In this document: positions 1-11,316 of the stretch, in pieces | Numbering within the stretch: position 1 is the first letter of the stretch | How the letters are laid out: the number at the start of each line of letters is the position of its first letter | Assembly (NCBI RefSeq): GCF_963259705.1 | Contig: NC_081842.1 | Span: 183,710,349 to 183,774,348 of the forward strand | Length of the DNA: 64,000 nt | Reading direction: 5' to 3' | From: Myotis daubentonii | Taxonomy: Eukaryota; Chordata; Mammalia; Chiroptera; Vespertilionidae | The notes under the pieces: generated by a model | Database searches by the model: none | Seen by the model: the letters and a program-made list of their open reading frames with translations, nothing else | Told to the model about the DNA's origin: nothing | Made by a program: the position numbers and the translations under genes

Positions 1-865
1 AATATAAAGAACAATGTGTCTGAATAATACATTCAGAGTAATTACAGACTCTCATTTAACTCAAAGACATCCCATTACAAATTTTTTTTTTCTTTTCTAG
101 TAGCAGTTTTCTATTTGGGGCCAGTGACTTGATTTATTGAAAGACCTTAAAGTGCTGTCGATCTGAGCCAAAGAAGGTTTAGAAAGCCTTTTCTTGGCAG
201 GAACTCAATCCTTTCTATTATGTCACTTGCTTTAAACAAAAAAGGATTTTAAAATTTGATTCTCTGTAAACACTCAAAGAAAGAATGTCTGTCCTATGGC
301 TGGGCTGTGATTGACTCTAAGAATAAAGTAGAGGTCTCTTAATTGTAAAGACATGAAATGCCTGAACCTTCCTTCCTATGTATTTAGTGTAATTGGCAAT
401 AATTTCCCCCTCCCCCACTCCCTGATTGAGAGACAGTTCGCTTCCTATTTGAAGAAAACCAGATCACTAACCTGGGAACCTGAGTCTTGGAAAGAGTTTA
501 TTTTACCAGAGCATGCTTTCAGAGGGAGCGGAAAGCAGGAAGCCTGTTTTCTCTCTGCTCAGTCCACCTGGTACCTGGACTTATCACCATGCTTGTGATT
601 GGCTTTAGCTCTCTCTCCCACCTCCCCACCCCCCGCCCTCTTGGGACACTTTGCAGTTTTTGAAATATTTGGGCAGATGTTTCCTGTGGAAATATTCCAC
701 GGGGCTGCCCTCTTGTTATATTGGTTTCTGGTAGAAGTATCAAAGATTTGAAGCTGGGCCCCATATTAAGGTACTAGGAGCTATATTGTGCTTGAGGGAT
801 CTGTTGTAATACTATAAAATTTCTTCTTAGAAATTTCTTTGCATTGCCAACAATTAAAACCTCTT
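1..865. other. Intergenic, no gene recognised
   Basis: Ordinary AT-leaning mammalian intergenic sequence upstream of TUT4. The short open frames here have no recognisable domain and no coding-like composition. I see no clear repeat boundary before the MIR that follows. Confidence 0.6.
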
Positions 866-1095
866 CCTTTCTTTAGCAGGCAAGCTTTTAAATTTATCAA
901 CCTCCTGGCTCTACCCCTTATTAACTGTATAGGCTTGGACAAGTTGCCTACTCTCTCTCGAACTCAATTTCCTTTTCTGAATTTTTTTTTTTTTTTTTTT
1001 AGAAATAACAGTTCTCACCTCCGAGGGCTGTTATGAGGCAGAGAGAAAAGGTATGTGAAAATCCTGGCACATAGTAGTCACTAATAAATTATAAC
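866..1095 (+). repeat. MIR SINE
   Basis: Old tRNA-derived MIR in sense orientation. It reads through the typical MIR order: a cytosine-rich 'cctggctctaccccttatta' stretch, the core with 'ggcttggacaagttgcc', then a 3' part with 'cctggcacatagtagtcact'. A 22-nt T run (about 980-1001) sits in the middle and is probably a later expansion. Confidence 0.75.
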
Positions 1096-1645
1096 TACTC
1101 TAGAACTGAAGGCTCAGTTCTACCCAGTTTCTGAGCTAATTCTGACCAATGTAGGGTCAGGCTGCCTCATCTCTACCAGTAGTAGCAAGTGGGACCAAGA
1201 ATTAGGCCTGGTGTTGGGTAGGCCAGATGTGAATCCTGGTTCAGTTTGTACAACTGGTATTCAGCTGCAGTTCTCTTAATATACCTGTTCCGTGGTTGTC
1301 TAGCCTGCATAAATCCTACCAATCCCAACACAGGTAGGGAGCGGGGGATGGATATGATCCTGCTCCTTATTTTAGCCACTGGCTGGAATATAGCTGTGAA
1401 TGGAAGGATAAACCCAAAACCGAAATGTTCCTTCCATCAGACTCTTATCAGTGTCACTTGCTGCCTAGATTCTGGCTGCCACGTCCACCTGCTAAATTGG
1501 AGCTTCTTGCCACCCATACCACCTATCCAGAGCATGTCTGAGCTCTCACACTCTGAACATTGTACATTGGCCCCAGAAGATCTTTAGTCTTCTCACTAGA
1601 TGTCTTCTCTCCCTAGCCCCAGGGCGAGATGGGGGGAGAGAAGAA

Positions 1646-1862
1646 AGGGATTAACATTTATTAGATGCTAGGCAGCTTTATATATGCATTCTTAATTTAA
1701 TCCTAACAACGACATGAGATAGGTATCATTTTTCATTTTTATTCTAAAGATGATAAAACTAAGGCTCAGAAAGTTTAAGTCATTTGCTCAGAATCACATA
1801 TCAAGCAAGTGACGGGGTGAGATTTTGAACCTGGAGATTTACCTTCTAAAGTCCAGCTTCTC
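1646..1862 (-). repeat. MIR SINE
   Basis: Antisense MIR. It contains the diagnostic reversed order: 'aacatttattagatgctagg', a 'gataaaactaaggctcagaa' segment, and 'cacatatcaagcaagtgacg' near the reversed 5' half. It is diverged, as expected for an element older than the placental radiation. Confidence 0.75.
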
Positions 1863-2130
1863 TTCATTAGAAACTTGGTGTTCCTTCTGAGACCCTCAGT
1901 CTTGGGGCCCATAGATACACTTCCATTGGACTTAAGGAATTCCTCAGCTTCCCTTCCTACCTGCTGTTTTGTACCTCCTAGTTCATTCTTTCCTAGGATC
2001 CTGCTTGGCTTTGTATCTTGACTCTACTTTCTTGTCTTGCTCATTTGCATATCGTAATCCTGATTCAATGCCTGCTTTGTGACTGACCAGGAAATATTTG
2101 ATCAATCACTAAATGCAGCCAGGTTTATAT

Positions 2131-2364
2131 TAGTTTGCTAGTGCTGCCATAACAACATATTTAAGATTGGGTGTCTTAAATAACAAACATTTATTTTCTC
2201 ACAGCTCTGGAGGTTAGAAGTCCAAGATCAAGGTGTCTGCAGGTTTTGGTTCTCCTGAGGCTTCTCTCCTTGGCTTACAGGTAGTTACTTTCTCTCTGTG
2301 TCCTCACATGGTTGTTCCTTTATGCATGGGTGCCCTGCTGTCTGTCTGTGTATCTAAATTTCCT
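2131..2364 (-). repeat. MaLR LTR fragment (MLT1/MST-like)
   Basis: Reversed MaLR LTR end with the well-known 'gtttgctagtgctgccataa' and 'cacagctctggaggttagaa' segments. It is interrupted or truncated by the Ves-type SINE that follows. The same family occurs in sense orientation at 50,644-50,998. Confidence 0.75.
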
Positions 2365-2520
2365 CTCATAATGACACCAGTTATGGTTGTAGGCTCAATC
2401 CCCAATAGGGTCTTGAAGGAGGTGGCCAATCAATTATTATTCTCTCTCATCATTGATGTTTCTATCTCTCTCCCTCTACCTTCCTCTCTGAAATCAATAA
2501 AAAAAATATTTCTAAGAAAG
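2365..2520 (+). repeat. Ves SINE, 5'-truncated
   Basis: The right half of a Ves SINE: 'tctctctcatcattgatgtt', then pyrimidine-rich sequence, 'ctctgaaatcaataaaaaaa' and an A-rich tail. The tRNA-like head is mostly missing or very diverged. Confidence 0.8.
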
Positions 2521-2524
2521 GGCA

Positions 2525-2712
2525 TTAGTGAAAAAACTGATGAAATCTTAATAAAGATTTTAGTTTAATAGTACTGCCTCCTTATAGTTTTGATATCTAT
2601 ACCATGACTGTGCAATATGTTAATATTAAGGCAAGTTGGGTATATGGAATGCTCTGTGCTGTTTAGCAACTCTGCTATAAATTTAAAGTTATTTCAAATT
2701 AAAAAGTTAAAA
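2525..2712 (+). repeat. L1M 3' end
   Basis: The sequence resembles the 3' terminus of old mammalian L1s: '...tatggaatgctctgtgctgt', 'gcaactctgctataaattta', 'aaagttatttcaaattaaaa'. Only the last ~190 bases are present. Confidence 0.6.
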
Positions 2713-2899
2713 ATGAAAGATAACACTATATATTATTCGTGGGTACAAATATGCATTGAAAGTCTGGAGGCATACATAGGAATGAAAAACACCAAATTCA
2801 TGATATTAAATATGTCTGGATGCTGAGGGAGGGGAAGACAGGATTAGACAACTGTGGAGGAGTAATAGCAGCTTCAGTTTTATTGATAATGTTTTATTT

Positions 2900-3105
2900 T
2901 TTAATTTAAAAATGTTTTTATTGATTTCAGAGAGAGGAAAGGAGAGGGAGAGAGAGAGAGAGAAACATTGATGAAAGAGCAACATCCACCAGCTGCCTCC
3001 TGAACCAGGGATCAAGCCTACAACTGGTTATGTGCCCTCACTAAGAAGCATTGACCTCCTGGTGCACAGGAGGATGCTCAACCAGCTGAACCACACCAGC
3101 TGGGC
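2900..3105 (-). repeat. Ves SINE with target-site duplication
   Basis: Reversed Ves SINE reading 'tttttattgatttcagagag' at the reversed tail and 'ctgaaccacaccagctgggc' at the reversed tRNA-like head. A 14-bp direct repeat, ataatgttttattt, flanks it at 2886-2899 and 3106-3119, marking an L1-driven insertion. Confidence 0.92.
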
Positions 3106-3119
3106 ATAATGTTTTATTT

Positions 3120-5255
3120 CTTAACCGGGTCATGGGAATACAAGTATTCATTATGTCATTTTCTATAATTTTTAAATATGTCTGAAATATTTCATTAAAA
3201 TGGAATGTATAGTTTAATGCCAAAATGAATATTTGTGATAAAGTCTTACCTTATTCCCTTGCACAAATTTGTCACTAAACAATAGCCAAAATTTCAGTCA
3301 CCCTCCCCTTACCCTGACTTTGACTTAAGGCCAGAAAGGTGAGTTGGGGACAGATTGTAAAGGACCTTGAATGCTTGCACTTTATCCTGAGAATAATGAG
3401 AAGCTGTTAAAAGATTTTCAGCAGGGGAGGTATGTGGTCAGATTTGTGTTTTAAGAATACAACTCTGTCTACAATAGAGAAGGAATTGAATGGGGGTTGA
3501 GAATAGAAGCAAAGAGATAAACTGGGAGACTGTTGCAATAGCCCAAAGGTGAGAACTAGTATATGAGGTCTAAACCAGGGCCGTGGTGGGAAGATAGATG
3601 AAAACAATTAAAAAAAGAAAAAGAAAAAAGAACTAAGAAGGAAATAGGAACAACCAGACTTGGAGAGTGGTTGGATATGTGTAAGTAAGAAGGCAGACTC
3701 AAAGATGATGCCTCTGAACTTCCTCAGAAATGCTCTGTGTACATTTACATTAATTGTTATTTGGCATTTTAGCTACGGTTATTTGGCATTTCGTGTTTAT
3801 CCTTTGTCTACTCAATGGACTCAGAGTTAGTTAAGGGCAGGAACTGTCTTTTCTTTGGCTCTTCCATACACCCCAGCCCTTTACCTTGTGCCAGAACTTA
3901 CTAGAAAGGTGAGTTGGTAGGAAGAGCTGCAGAGGTGCTGAGTAAGATGATCTGGAGCCAAGAGCAATAATATTCTGATGCTCTGAGCCAGGAGGTTGAA
4001 GAAAGGTAAATCCTGGGGCTGTCTGCATAGGGCAAGCCTTCGAAGAACCAGGAAGGGGGACCTAGAATAAGAGGTGAGTTGAAAGCCGGAATGTATCAGA
4101 AAAGTAAGCTCAGGAGGAGATTTTGATAGCAAGGCGGGGATCACTAGCAATGGATCAAGAGCAGAGGGAAAACAGTGGTGTGCACAGAGGCCCATGTAAA
4201 TTTTCTTGGATAAGGCATTGTTCTTCAACTGTTTGCTCTGCAGAGCAACAACCCTGGTTCTTAATGGTGCATGGGAAATGCTTCTAACATAAATGGCGAT
4301 TCACCGGTTTGATTTAATTAGTCCCAATCTTTCATAGCATCATACAGAGCTTCTGGAAAGCTGGGACACTAAGGTTATATTAAAAACAAAGAATAACATT
4401 TTATTCATTTATTTAATAACTTATTCCAAATAATTTTTTTAAGCATCTATTATCTTGCAGGCTGTGTTTCAAGTGTTGAATTATGAAACTTATGATCTAC
4501 TGAAGAGATAATGATGAAGTATTACAAGTGTGATAAATATCACAAAGGAGAAATACAGAGTATTTTAGGGCCATATAATAGGAAGGTCTAAACTTGTCTT
4601 TGGTTTGGGGAAGGCTTTGTTGAAACCGAAATCTGAAGGATGAGCAGGAGTTAAGTAGATGAAGAGCCAGGGAAATGAGTGGGAAGAGACAGTGGGAGTG
4701 GTGTTGGCATGTGGGAAGGTCCAGAGGCTTTAAGGAGCTAAATTTTATTCAGGAAACTGAAAGGTATGTATTGGCTGGAGCACAGAGTATAAGACATGAG
4801 ACAAAGCTGAGAGGCTGCTGGAGGTCAGCTCATTTAAGATTTTATGGGCACTTTGGAGTATTCACAGATCCTCTCCCTGGGACTGGCTTTGTTCTGGGTA
4901 CTAGGGAGACATAGAATTGAATCAGGCTTTAAAGTACTTTAATCCCAGACCTTAAATAGTTCATCAGGTGGGGTAGAAACACTTTGACAATGGCAGTGCA
5001 GCATGATAAATATGATGGTAGAAGTAAGAAGAGATTTTCTGAAAATTCACAGGAGAGGTACTTAAGAAGTAAAAGTATTTCATTATATTGCCTTCTATGT
5101 TATTTCATACTGATTTCAAACTCAGATTAGTCAATTGTAGGACTAAGTTTAGATTAATGTTATTTTTAGACACACATAAAAAATGGTTTAGCTACTTAGG
5201 CAACCAAGCAATTTTCTAGTATAGTTGTTGCTTTTGACGTCTATGCTACATCTTC
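3120..5255. other. Intergenic, diverged ancient repeats only
   Basis: No gene supported. Segments near 3,330-3,740 and 4,430-4,890 resemble an old mammalian interspersed repeat with phrases such as 'gtaaaggaccttgaatgctt' and 'gagaagctgttaaaagattt'. Similar text recurs near 5,500-5,960, 6,440-6,720, 26,100-26,870 and 60,750-61,230. I cannot assign the family without a library search. Confidence 0.5.
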
Positions 5256-5500
5256 CTTTCCTTTTCATAAACTCTCACTCATCCTTAAGACTCTTTTGGA
5301 CTGTCTCCTTCCCATTTTACTCCAGGTAGAGTTAGAAATTGTCCACTCTGTGCCCTTGGAGGACCTGGTATACGTATGACCTATTATAACATCTATCACA
5401 GTGTATTGTAGCTATCCATTTTCCTGTATCCCCACTAGGCCTTTTCTCCCCCCAACCAGACTCTTTAAGCATAGAGAATCTTATCTTGCTCATCTTTCAA
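5256..5500 (+). repeat. L2-like fragment
   Basis: Sense-strand LINE2-like 3' region: 'catccttaagactcttttgg', 'ctgtctccttcccattttac', then a stretch ending near 'tcttatcttgctcatctttc'. Diverged, called by text similarity only. Confidence 0.5.
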
Positions 5501-6047
5501 TCAATTATTCACAAATATTTATCAAATACCTACTATGTGCTGGTTATTAGACTAGGTGCTGCTGATTTAATGATAACACAGATAAGACTCTCTCCTTGCT
5601 CTTAGAACTTATAGTCTAGTGCAGAAGGCAGATGAATAAATGGGCAAGACAATGTGACAAATATTATGGTAAGAAAAATATAAAGTACCATGGGGAGCTC
5701 AGAGCAGGGGCACCCAACTTACTATAGGGGAAAACTGAAAGCTTTCAGAAGGAAGTAATTTAAGCTGAGAACTGAAGGGTAAGCATGAGTTAGCCAGGCA
5801 CTTGTGGGTCCAGAGCTGAGAGAAAGCACAACACATTCAGAAACTGAGAGAAGTTTACAGAGAGCTGGAGTTTGGTGGCAGGTAGTAGAGATTGGGAAAG
5901 TGAATAAAGGTGTGGAGGGGAGAAGGGGGAGCAATTAGAGATAGGTTTCAATATTATGATGTATACATAGAAAACACTATGTAAATATTTGTTGGATGAA
6001 TGAATGAACCTTTCCAAAACTTGAGGAAGTGAGACCTTTGGGAAAGT

Positions 6048-6050
<3 letters not shown>

Positions 6051-6097
<47 letters not shown>
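6051..6097 (+). repeat. (GT)n microsatellite
   Basis: About 23 uninterrupted GT units. A second (GT)n tract of similar length lies 130 bases downstream inside a MIR. Confidence 0.98.
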
Positions 6098-6098
<1 letters not shown>

Positions 6099-6124
6099 TT
6101 CTTCCCTTGTTTTCTGGGAGGCAT

Positions 6125-6224
6125 TGCAGTGTGTTGGTTAGCAGCCTGGTCTCTGATACCAACTGCTTAGATTTGAATCCTGGCTTTAACAGTTAGTAGC
6201 TGAGGTGACCCTAGACAAATTATA

Positions 6225-6274
<50 letters not shown>

Positions 6275-6420
6275 TTTACATTATCTGTAAGTTAGAGATT
6301 ATAATAATACTTTATAGGATCACTGTCAAGATTAAGCATTAATATTTTGTAAAGCATTGGAACAGAGCCTAGAACTAAGCACTGTGTGTTTGCTCTTATT
6401 ATTTCTCCATTCATCAAAAC
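6125..6420 (+). repeat. MIR SINE split by a (GT)n expansion
   Basis: Sense MIR: 'gtgtgttggttagcagcctg', 'agatttgaatcctggcttta', and a 3' part with 'gtcaagattaagcattaata' and 'gcattggaacagagcctaga'. A (GT)n tract at 6227-6273 has expanded within its centre. Confidence 0.75.
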
Positions 6421-6786
6421 ATTTATTGAGGGCCAAGTACTATGCTAGATGCTATGAAAATAAGATGAGGCTTCAGCCATGGAAGAGGACCTAAAATCTG
6501 GTGAGGGGAAAGATTGATAAGTAAATAATTACTACAACACAATATGATCAAGTGAGGTGATAGCAGTAAGCGTTAGCAAGAGTGACTTATTCTCTCCAAA
6601 GAAGCCAAGAGAGAATACTGAGAGAAGGATGCATTTAAGTTGGGTGCCAGCAAAGAAAGGCAATAGAATTTATCAGTCCATGTTGCAAAGGCTTAGTGGG
6701 TTGTAAGCCTAAGGTATGTTTAGCAAGTGCCATGGGTACTACTAGAGCATTTTTACAGTATCTGTGCTAGGCACTTATATAAGTTA

Positions 6787-7228
6787 CTAGAGGCCCAGCG
6801 CATGAAATTCATGCACAGGTACGGTCCCTAGGCCTGGCCTGCAATCAGGGCCATCTTCCCCAGCTGCCCACAGCTGGCTCTGCCCCCCCGCCTCCACCAA
6901 TCCCCGGTTCCCCTTTTGCCATCGGGTGATCAGTGCCTGACAGCCAGGGGAAGGGACTGAGAGGTTGGATGTTCCCGCCCACTTCAGGCCCCACCCCCAC
7001 TGCGGGTTGCCCTCTGTGTGTGGGGCAACTGGCAGGGCAGGGACCTTGGCCTGGCACTGCCCACATCCCCCACCACCTACTCCCATGACCCATTCGCCAT
7101 CAGGTAATCGGAGCCTGCTGGCCAGGGAAAGAGGTGGTCAGTGCACCTCAATAGTGACTGGTCCAACAGTTGTTCTGGTCATTCCACCTTTAGGGTCAAT
7201 TTGCATATTACTCTTTTATTTTATAGGA
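6787..7228 (-). mobile_element. HeliBat-type non-autonomous Helitron
   Basis: On the minus strand it begins TCCTATAA with the 'aatatgcaaattgaccc' motif of HeliBat 5' ends and ends with a small hairpin (gcatgaa/ttcatgc) about 10 bases before CTAG. The interior is GC-rich with repeated 'gatcggagcctg'-like units, as in the copy at 46,188-46,707. The open frames through it follow from GC content and are not genes. Confidence 0.88.
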
Positions 7229-7511
7229 ATAGAGGCCTGGTATGGGTGGAGGGACCGGCTGGCCTGCCCTGATGGGGGCCCTGGGTCCAGGTAGAGGGTC
7301 CCCGCTGGGGGGCAAGGCCAGCCTGGGTGAGGGGCACACGGCCGGCCTGGGCAAGGGGCCGTGGGTGGTTTGCAAGTTGACCATGCCCCCATCGGGGTGG
7401 GGGTCCCTGATAGGGGGGACGAGGCCAGCCTGGGTGAGGGACTGTGGTGTTCTGGTCTCTGGTTGTTCTGGTCATGATGGCATTAAGGTCGCTGGCTTTT
7501 TATATATATAG
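7229..7511 (-). mobile_element. Second HeliBat abutting the first
   Basis: Immediately right of the previous element another reversed HeliBat starts. 'agaggcctggtatgggtgga' stands at its reversed 3' end and 'gtcgctggctttttatatat' at its reversed 5' end. The terminal hairpin is decayed. The head-to-tail pair could be a tandem insertion or an internal duplication. Confidence 0.7.
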
Positions 7512-7587
7512 ATTTCTTTTATTTTTCATAAGAATTGTTACTAATGTGCCCACTCCATGTAATACTCAATACTGACTGTTGTAGGCA

Positions 7588-7590
<3 letters not shown>

Positions 7591-7640
<50 letters not shown>
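7591..7640 (+). repeat. (CA)n microsatellite
   Basis: 25 CA units ending exactly where the next Helitron begins. Confidence 0.98.
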
Positions 7641-7644
<4 letters not shown>

Positions 7645-8165
7645 GGGCCCGGTGCATAAAAATTCATGCACTGGAGTGGGGCGTCCCTCAGCCCAGCCTG
7701 CTCCCTCTCACAGTCTGGGAGCCCTCAGGGTTGGGAGGCGACCCGACGATCAGGGGAAGGCAACGCCCCATCCCACCTCTGCTGCTGCCACAAGCCTTGG
7801 CCGGCCCTGGTTACCTGAGCCTTGGGCGGCCCTGGGCAGCTGGGCAGCCGCCATCCAAAGCTTGCCTGTGCCTTGGGCTGGCCCTGGGCAGCTAGGGGGC
7901 TGAGGAGACTGGGGGACTTCGGAGGTGGGGGCAGGCCCGGCCTTGCCACACACCTGCCACCCCAGTGGGGCTGAGGGGACTGGGTGCCGCCATCTTTGAG
8001 GGCGTGGCAATCAATTAACATATTCCCTCTTTATTGGCTGTGGGCGCTGCCATCTTTGAGGGCACAGCAGTCAATTAACATATTCCTTCCTTATTGGCTG
8101 TTGGTGCCGCCATCTTTGTGACAGTGTGAGGGTCAATTAGCATATTCCCTCTTTATTAGATAGGA
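7641..8165 (-). mobile_element. HeliBat with triplicated 5' terminal block
   Basis: CTAG at 7641-7644, the hairpin 'tgcataaaaattcatgca', a GC-rich body, and a 5' end reading TCCTATCTAATAAAGAGGG on the minus strand. The last ~175 bases consist of three ~61-bp units (see the separate entry). There is no open frame worth calling; the body is non-coding Helitron filler. Confidence 0.88.
7985..8160 (-). repeat. Three ~61-bp tandem units in a Helitron 5' end
   Basis: Each unit holds 'gccgccatctttg' or a one-base variant, then 'caattaacatattcc' or a variant, then 'tttatt'. Each therefore repeats the Helitron's own terminal motif (AATATG..AATTGA on the minus strand) plus an AAGATGGCGGC-type element, which is the YY1 consensus. 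Confidence 0.9.
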
Positions 8166-8350
8166 TATTCATTTAATCCTTATGATTATTGTGTGAACTA
8201 GATACTATCCTTATTCCTATTTTACAGATGGGGAAATTGAGGCCAAAAGGTAAAGTACCTCATTCAAAGTCATACAGCTAGAAAGTGGCAGAGCCAAAAT
8301 TCAAACCTGCATTTTGACTCCAGATTCTGTGGTCTTAACCACTATGCCCC
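8166..8350 (-). repeat. MIR SINE
   Basis: Reversed MIR with 'attttacagatggggaaatt', 'catacagctagaaagtggca' and 'gtggtcttaaccactatgcc', which are the standard landmarks of this family in reverse. Confidence 0.85.
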
Positions 8351-9281
8351 CCAACTCCAACCTACTAGCTCTTGTTTTTGATCTGCTATTGACATGGAAA
8401 CTAAATATCCAAACTTGCTGGAACTGCATGTGAAGTAAGAGTTGAGAGTTCATTCTGGGAGAAAAGTGTATAAACTCTACAGCATGTGTAACCCGCACAA
8501 AACTAAGCATAAAATGCTTAAAAATAACTCCTTCCCCTGTCTGACTCTTGCAGTTGCTGTATCCAGCAAAAATGGGGGTAGGGTGGGTGGATATTTATTG
8601 GATTACACAGGATGCCTCAGGCCACTGATGTTTCTCTGGGGGTCCATTTTTAACTTGGATCCTCCAACCAGCAAGTTGCTTTCTCTGGAAACAAACAAAC
8701 AAAAAACTGTTTAAAATATTCCCTTCGCAGTAGGGAAGGACAAAAGTGGGTGGAAAATGCAACACAGACAAGACACAGGACAAAAAGAGTGGATTATGTA
8801 GAGCCTTACAGGGCCACATTAATTCCCAAAAAGAAACATAATTCAGGGGACAATAAGGAATAAGAAGAGAGAGTTTTACAGGCTTATTGGAGAAAGCAAA
8901 ATTCCTCAGAAATATATTAAGACTGTATTTAGCAAACCCTGAGCAAATACAACCATGGGGATTTATATTAAGGGCCCCTGACAAAAGAGAATCAGCAGAT
9001 CTTGGATAGTACAAGAAGGAAAGTTGAAATTGGATCTGAGGAATTCACATTGGTTAAAAGCTTTCCCTAATTTTTTTTTAGGGAGGAAGAAGTGAAAGTT
9101 TAAACCAGATCCTCCTAAGCCACTTTTGAAGATTTTTATATACAATTATGTGTAAGTGAACGGGCAGTCGACTGTATATTCTCATTTCATACTTGCTCAG
9201 TGAACTCTTTTGTGAACTTCATAGTCTCCAATTAAACAGATAGCAATCTGAATGGCTAGACCCCACCTGATATGCAGTCAA
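8351..9281. other. Intergenic, nothing recognised
   Basis: No gene, no clear mobile element. A reverse-strand open frame of 139 codons (8595-9014) has no domain, repeat or conserved-looking motif, and I treat it as chance. Confidence 0.55.
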
Positions 9282-9295
9282 AATTCTGACTCCCA

Positions 9296-9516
9296 GCCGA
9301 AACTGGTTTGGCTCAGGGGATAGAGCATCGGCCTGTGGACTGAAGGGTCCCAGGTTCGATTCCGGTCGGGGGCATGTGCCTGGGTTGCGGGCACATCCCT
9401 AGTAGGAGATGTGCAGGAGGCAGCTGATCGATGTTTCTCTCTCATCGATGTTTCTAACTCTCTATCTCTCTCCCTTCCTCTCTGTAAAAAGTCAATACAA
9501 TATATTAAAAAAAAAA
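9296..9516 (+). repeat. Ves SINE, full length with target-site duplication
   Basis: A tRNA-like head (A box 'tggctcaggggatagagcat', B box 'ggttcgattcc'), a Ves-specific middle, and a 'ctgtaaaaagtcaatacaat' tail ending in poly(A). The 14-bp direct repeat aattctgactccca is perfect at 9282-9295 and 9517-9530, so the insertion is young. Confidence 0.97.
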
Positions 9517-9683
9517 AATTCTGACTCCCAGAGTGGGCAAAAAAGGGGGAAAAAACCCTCTTTTTTAGTCTGTGTAGTCTATAGAACTGAAATTTCCTGA
9601 CAATTCTGAGGATGTTCAGAATTCTCCTTGCTTATAAAACTGCTTGAGAGCTGGATTCTGGATAGGTGGAATTTATAGCAACA

Positions 9684-10038
9684 CTAGAGGCCTGGTGCAC
9701 AAAATTTGTGCACTCAGGGGGGTCCCTCAGCCCGGCCTGCGCCCTCTCACAGTCCAGGAGCCCTCGGGGGATGTCCGGCTGACAGTTTAGGCCCACTCCC
9801 CATGTCAGACATCCTTAGTGCTGCTGCAGAGGCAGGAGAGGCTCCTGCCACTGCCGCTGTGTTCGCAAGCCATGAGCCTGGCTTCTGGCTGAGCAGCGTT
9901 CCCCCTGTAGGAGCACACTGACCACCAGAGGGGCAGCTCCTGCGTTGAACTTCTGCCCCCTTGTGGTCAGTGTGCATCATAGCAACCGGTTGTTCTGCTG
10001 TTTGGTCAATTTGCATATTAGCCTTTTATTATATAGGA
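9684..10038 (-). mobile_element. HeliBat-type Helitron (355 bp)
   Basis: CTAG at the left, the hairpin 'gtgcacaaaatttgtgcac', and a right end that reads TCCTATATAATAAAAGGC on the minus strand. It includes the facing pair 'ccaccagaggggcag' (9922-9936) and 'ctgcccccttgtgg' (9953-9966), which resemble the CTCF core. Confidence 0.95.
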
Positions 10039-10393
10039 GGATTATGTCCCAGATTTGCCAGGACAGCCCAGATTTCAAATACCCTATCTTGTCATAGCTA
10101 TAGGTATGCTCATATAGTTGTGCTTTCATGTATCTTAATTTGAATAGAGAGGGAAATATAATTGATCCTTTCTTGAACTTTATGATAAATACCAGAAGGA
10201 AGTCATACTTGGGTTAGAGGGATAACTGTGCTATACTAAGAGTATTCCTTGGTAAAAGCTATCTTGTATGAAAGAGGCTGGGAGAAACTGCTGCAAAATT
10301 GAGGATTTTGTGTGTGCCATTTTGAGAGAGTAGAAAAGTGCAGGGGAGAGAAATTTGGGGACAAAATTGAGGGAGGCTGTCTTAGTGAAGGTC

Positions 10394-10395
<2 letters not shown>

Positions 10396-10447
<52 letters not shown>

Positions 10448-10455
10448 AGAGAGAG
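10396..10455 (+). repeat. (GA)n microsatellite
   Basis: About 30 GA units with one interruption near the right end. Confidence 0.97.
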
Positions 10456-11316
10456 AATGAGAATAGCATTTAAAATAAATTTAGACAAGAACTTACAGGA
10501 CAGACTCAGGAGGGTGAGAGGAACAGTTGGGGGAGGACAAGAGCAGAAAAGAAAGTGAGAGTGAGAATGGGGTGCAGAAAGCTAGAGCAAGCAAGCATGC
10601 TTGGACAAGAGAGAGACACAAAGGGAAAGCTTCAAGTTTCTCTCAAGGTTGTGTAGTCTAGAGAACCCTGGAGGACTGTTGGGAGAGCTCTAAGCCCAGG
10701 AAAGGATTCTGGAACTGGACCATAGGATGTCCAAACAAAAAGAAAAAAAGAAAAAAAAGGAAATGTCAGAGCTGCATATACCATCTGCTAGAATTGGTAA
10801 TCCTTCCAGGGGTCCCTTAGAGAGCCCGTCCTCCAAAGCTGTAAGTGATCATGGGTCATATTCTCTGGGGAACTTTGGAAAGCCGGCAAGATGTTTTGTT
10901 GAAGTTGTCTAACATTAAGGAAATCACTCTTTAAAATATTGTTGGCTTGCAAGGTGTGGGCACTTAGCTGTTGAAAAGGTATGTTTCTCAGGTTCTTAGG
11001 TGACTTCCACGTAAATAAAGTGTGGCAAGTCCCCTCCTCCCCAAATCTGGGACTTCTATGCTACCAGCCAGTATTTATTTTGTTAAGGAAAATATGTTTG
11101 CAGATACTGTAGCCTTTGCTCAGAGATTCTGAGAAGCCTGTCATTTTTAAAACTTGAAAATGCTTAGTTGGTTTTCTGTCCCACATAATAGGGAAAGTGG
11201 AATTTAGGGCAAACCGTTAAAAATCAATTTGGCAGTACATATCAGGAAACTTTAAGATTTTCACAGTAATGTTTAATGTAGAAATCCCACATCTGAGAAT
11301 TTTCTCTGAGGAAATA

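Noticed and set aside
1246..1587. 113-codon frame near the left edge
   Set aside because: No domain, no splice context, no codon bias that I can see; chance frame.
7535..8021. Open frames including a histidine/threonine run
   Set aside because: The run is a translated (CA)n microsatellite joined to Helitron sequence.
9296..9400. tRNA-like sequence with A and B boxes
   Set aside because: It is the head of a Ves SINE, and dozens of related copies occur; it is not a tRNA gene.
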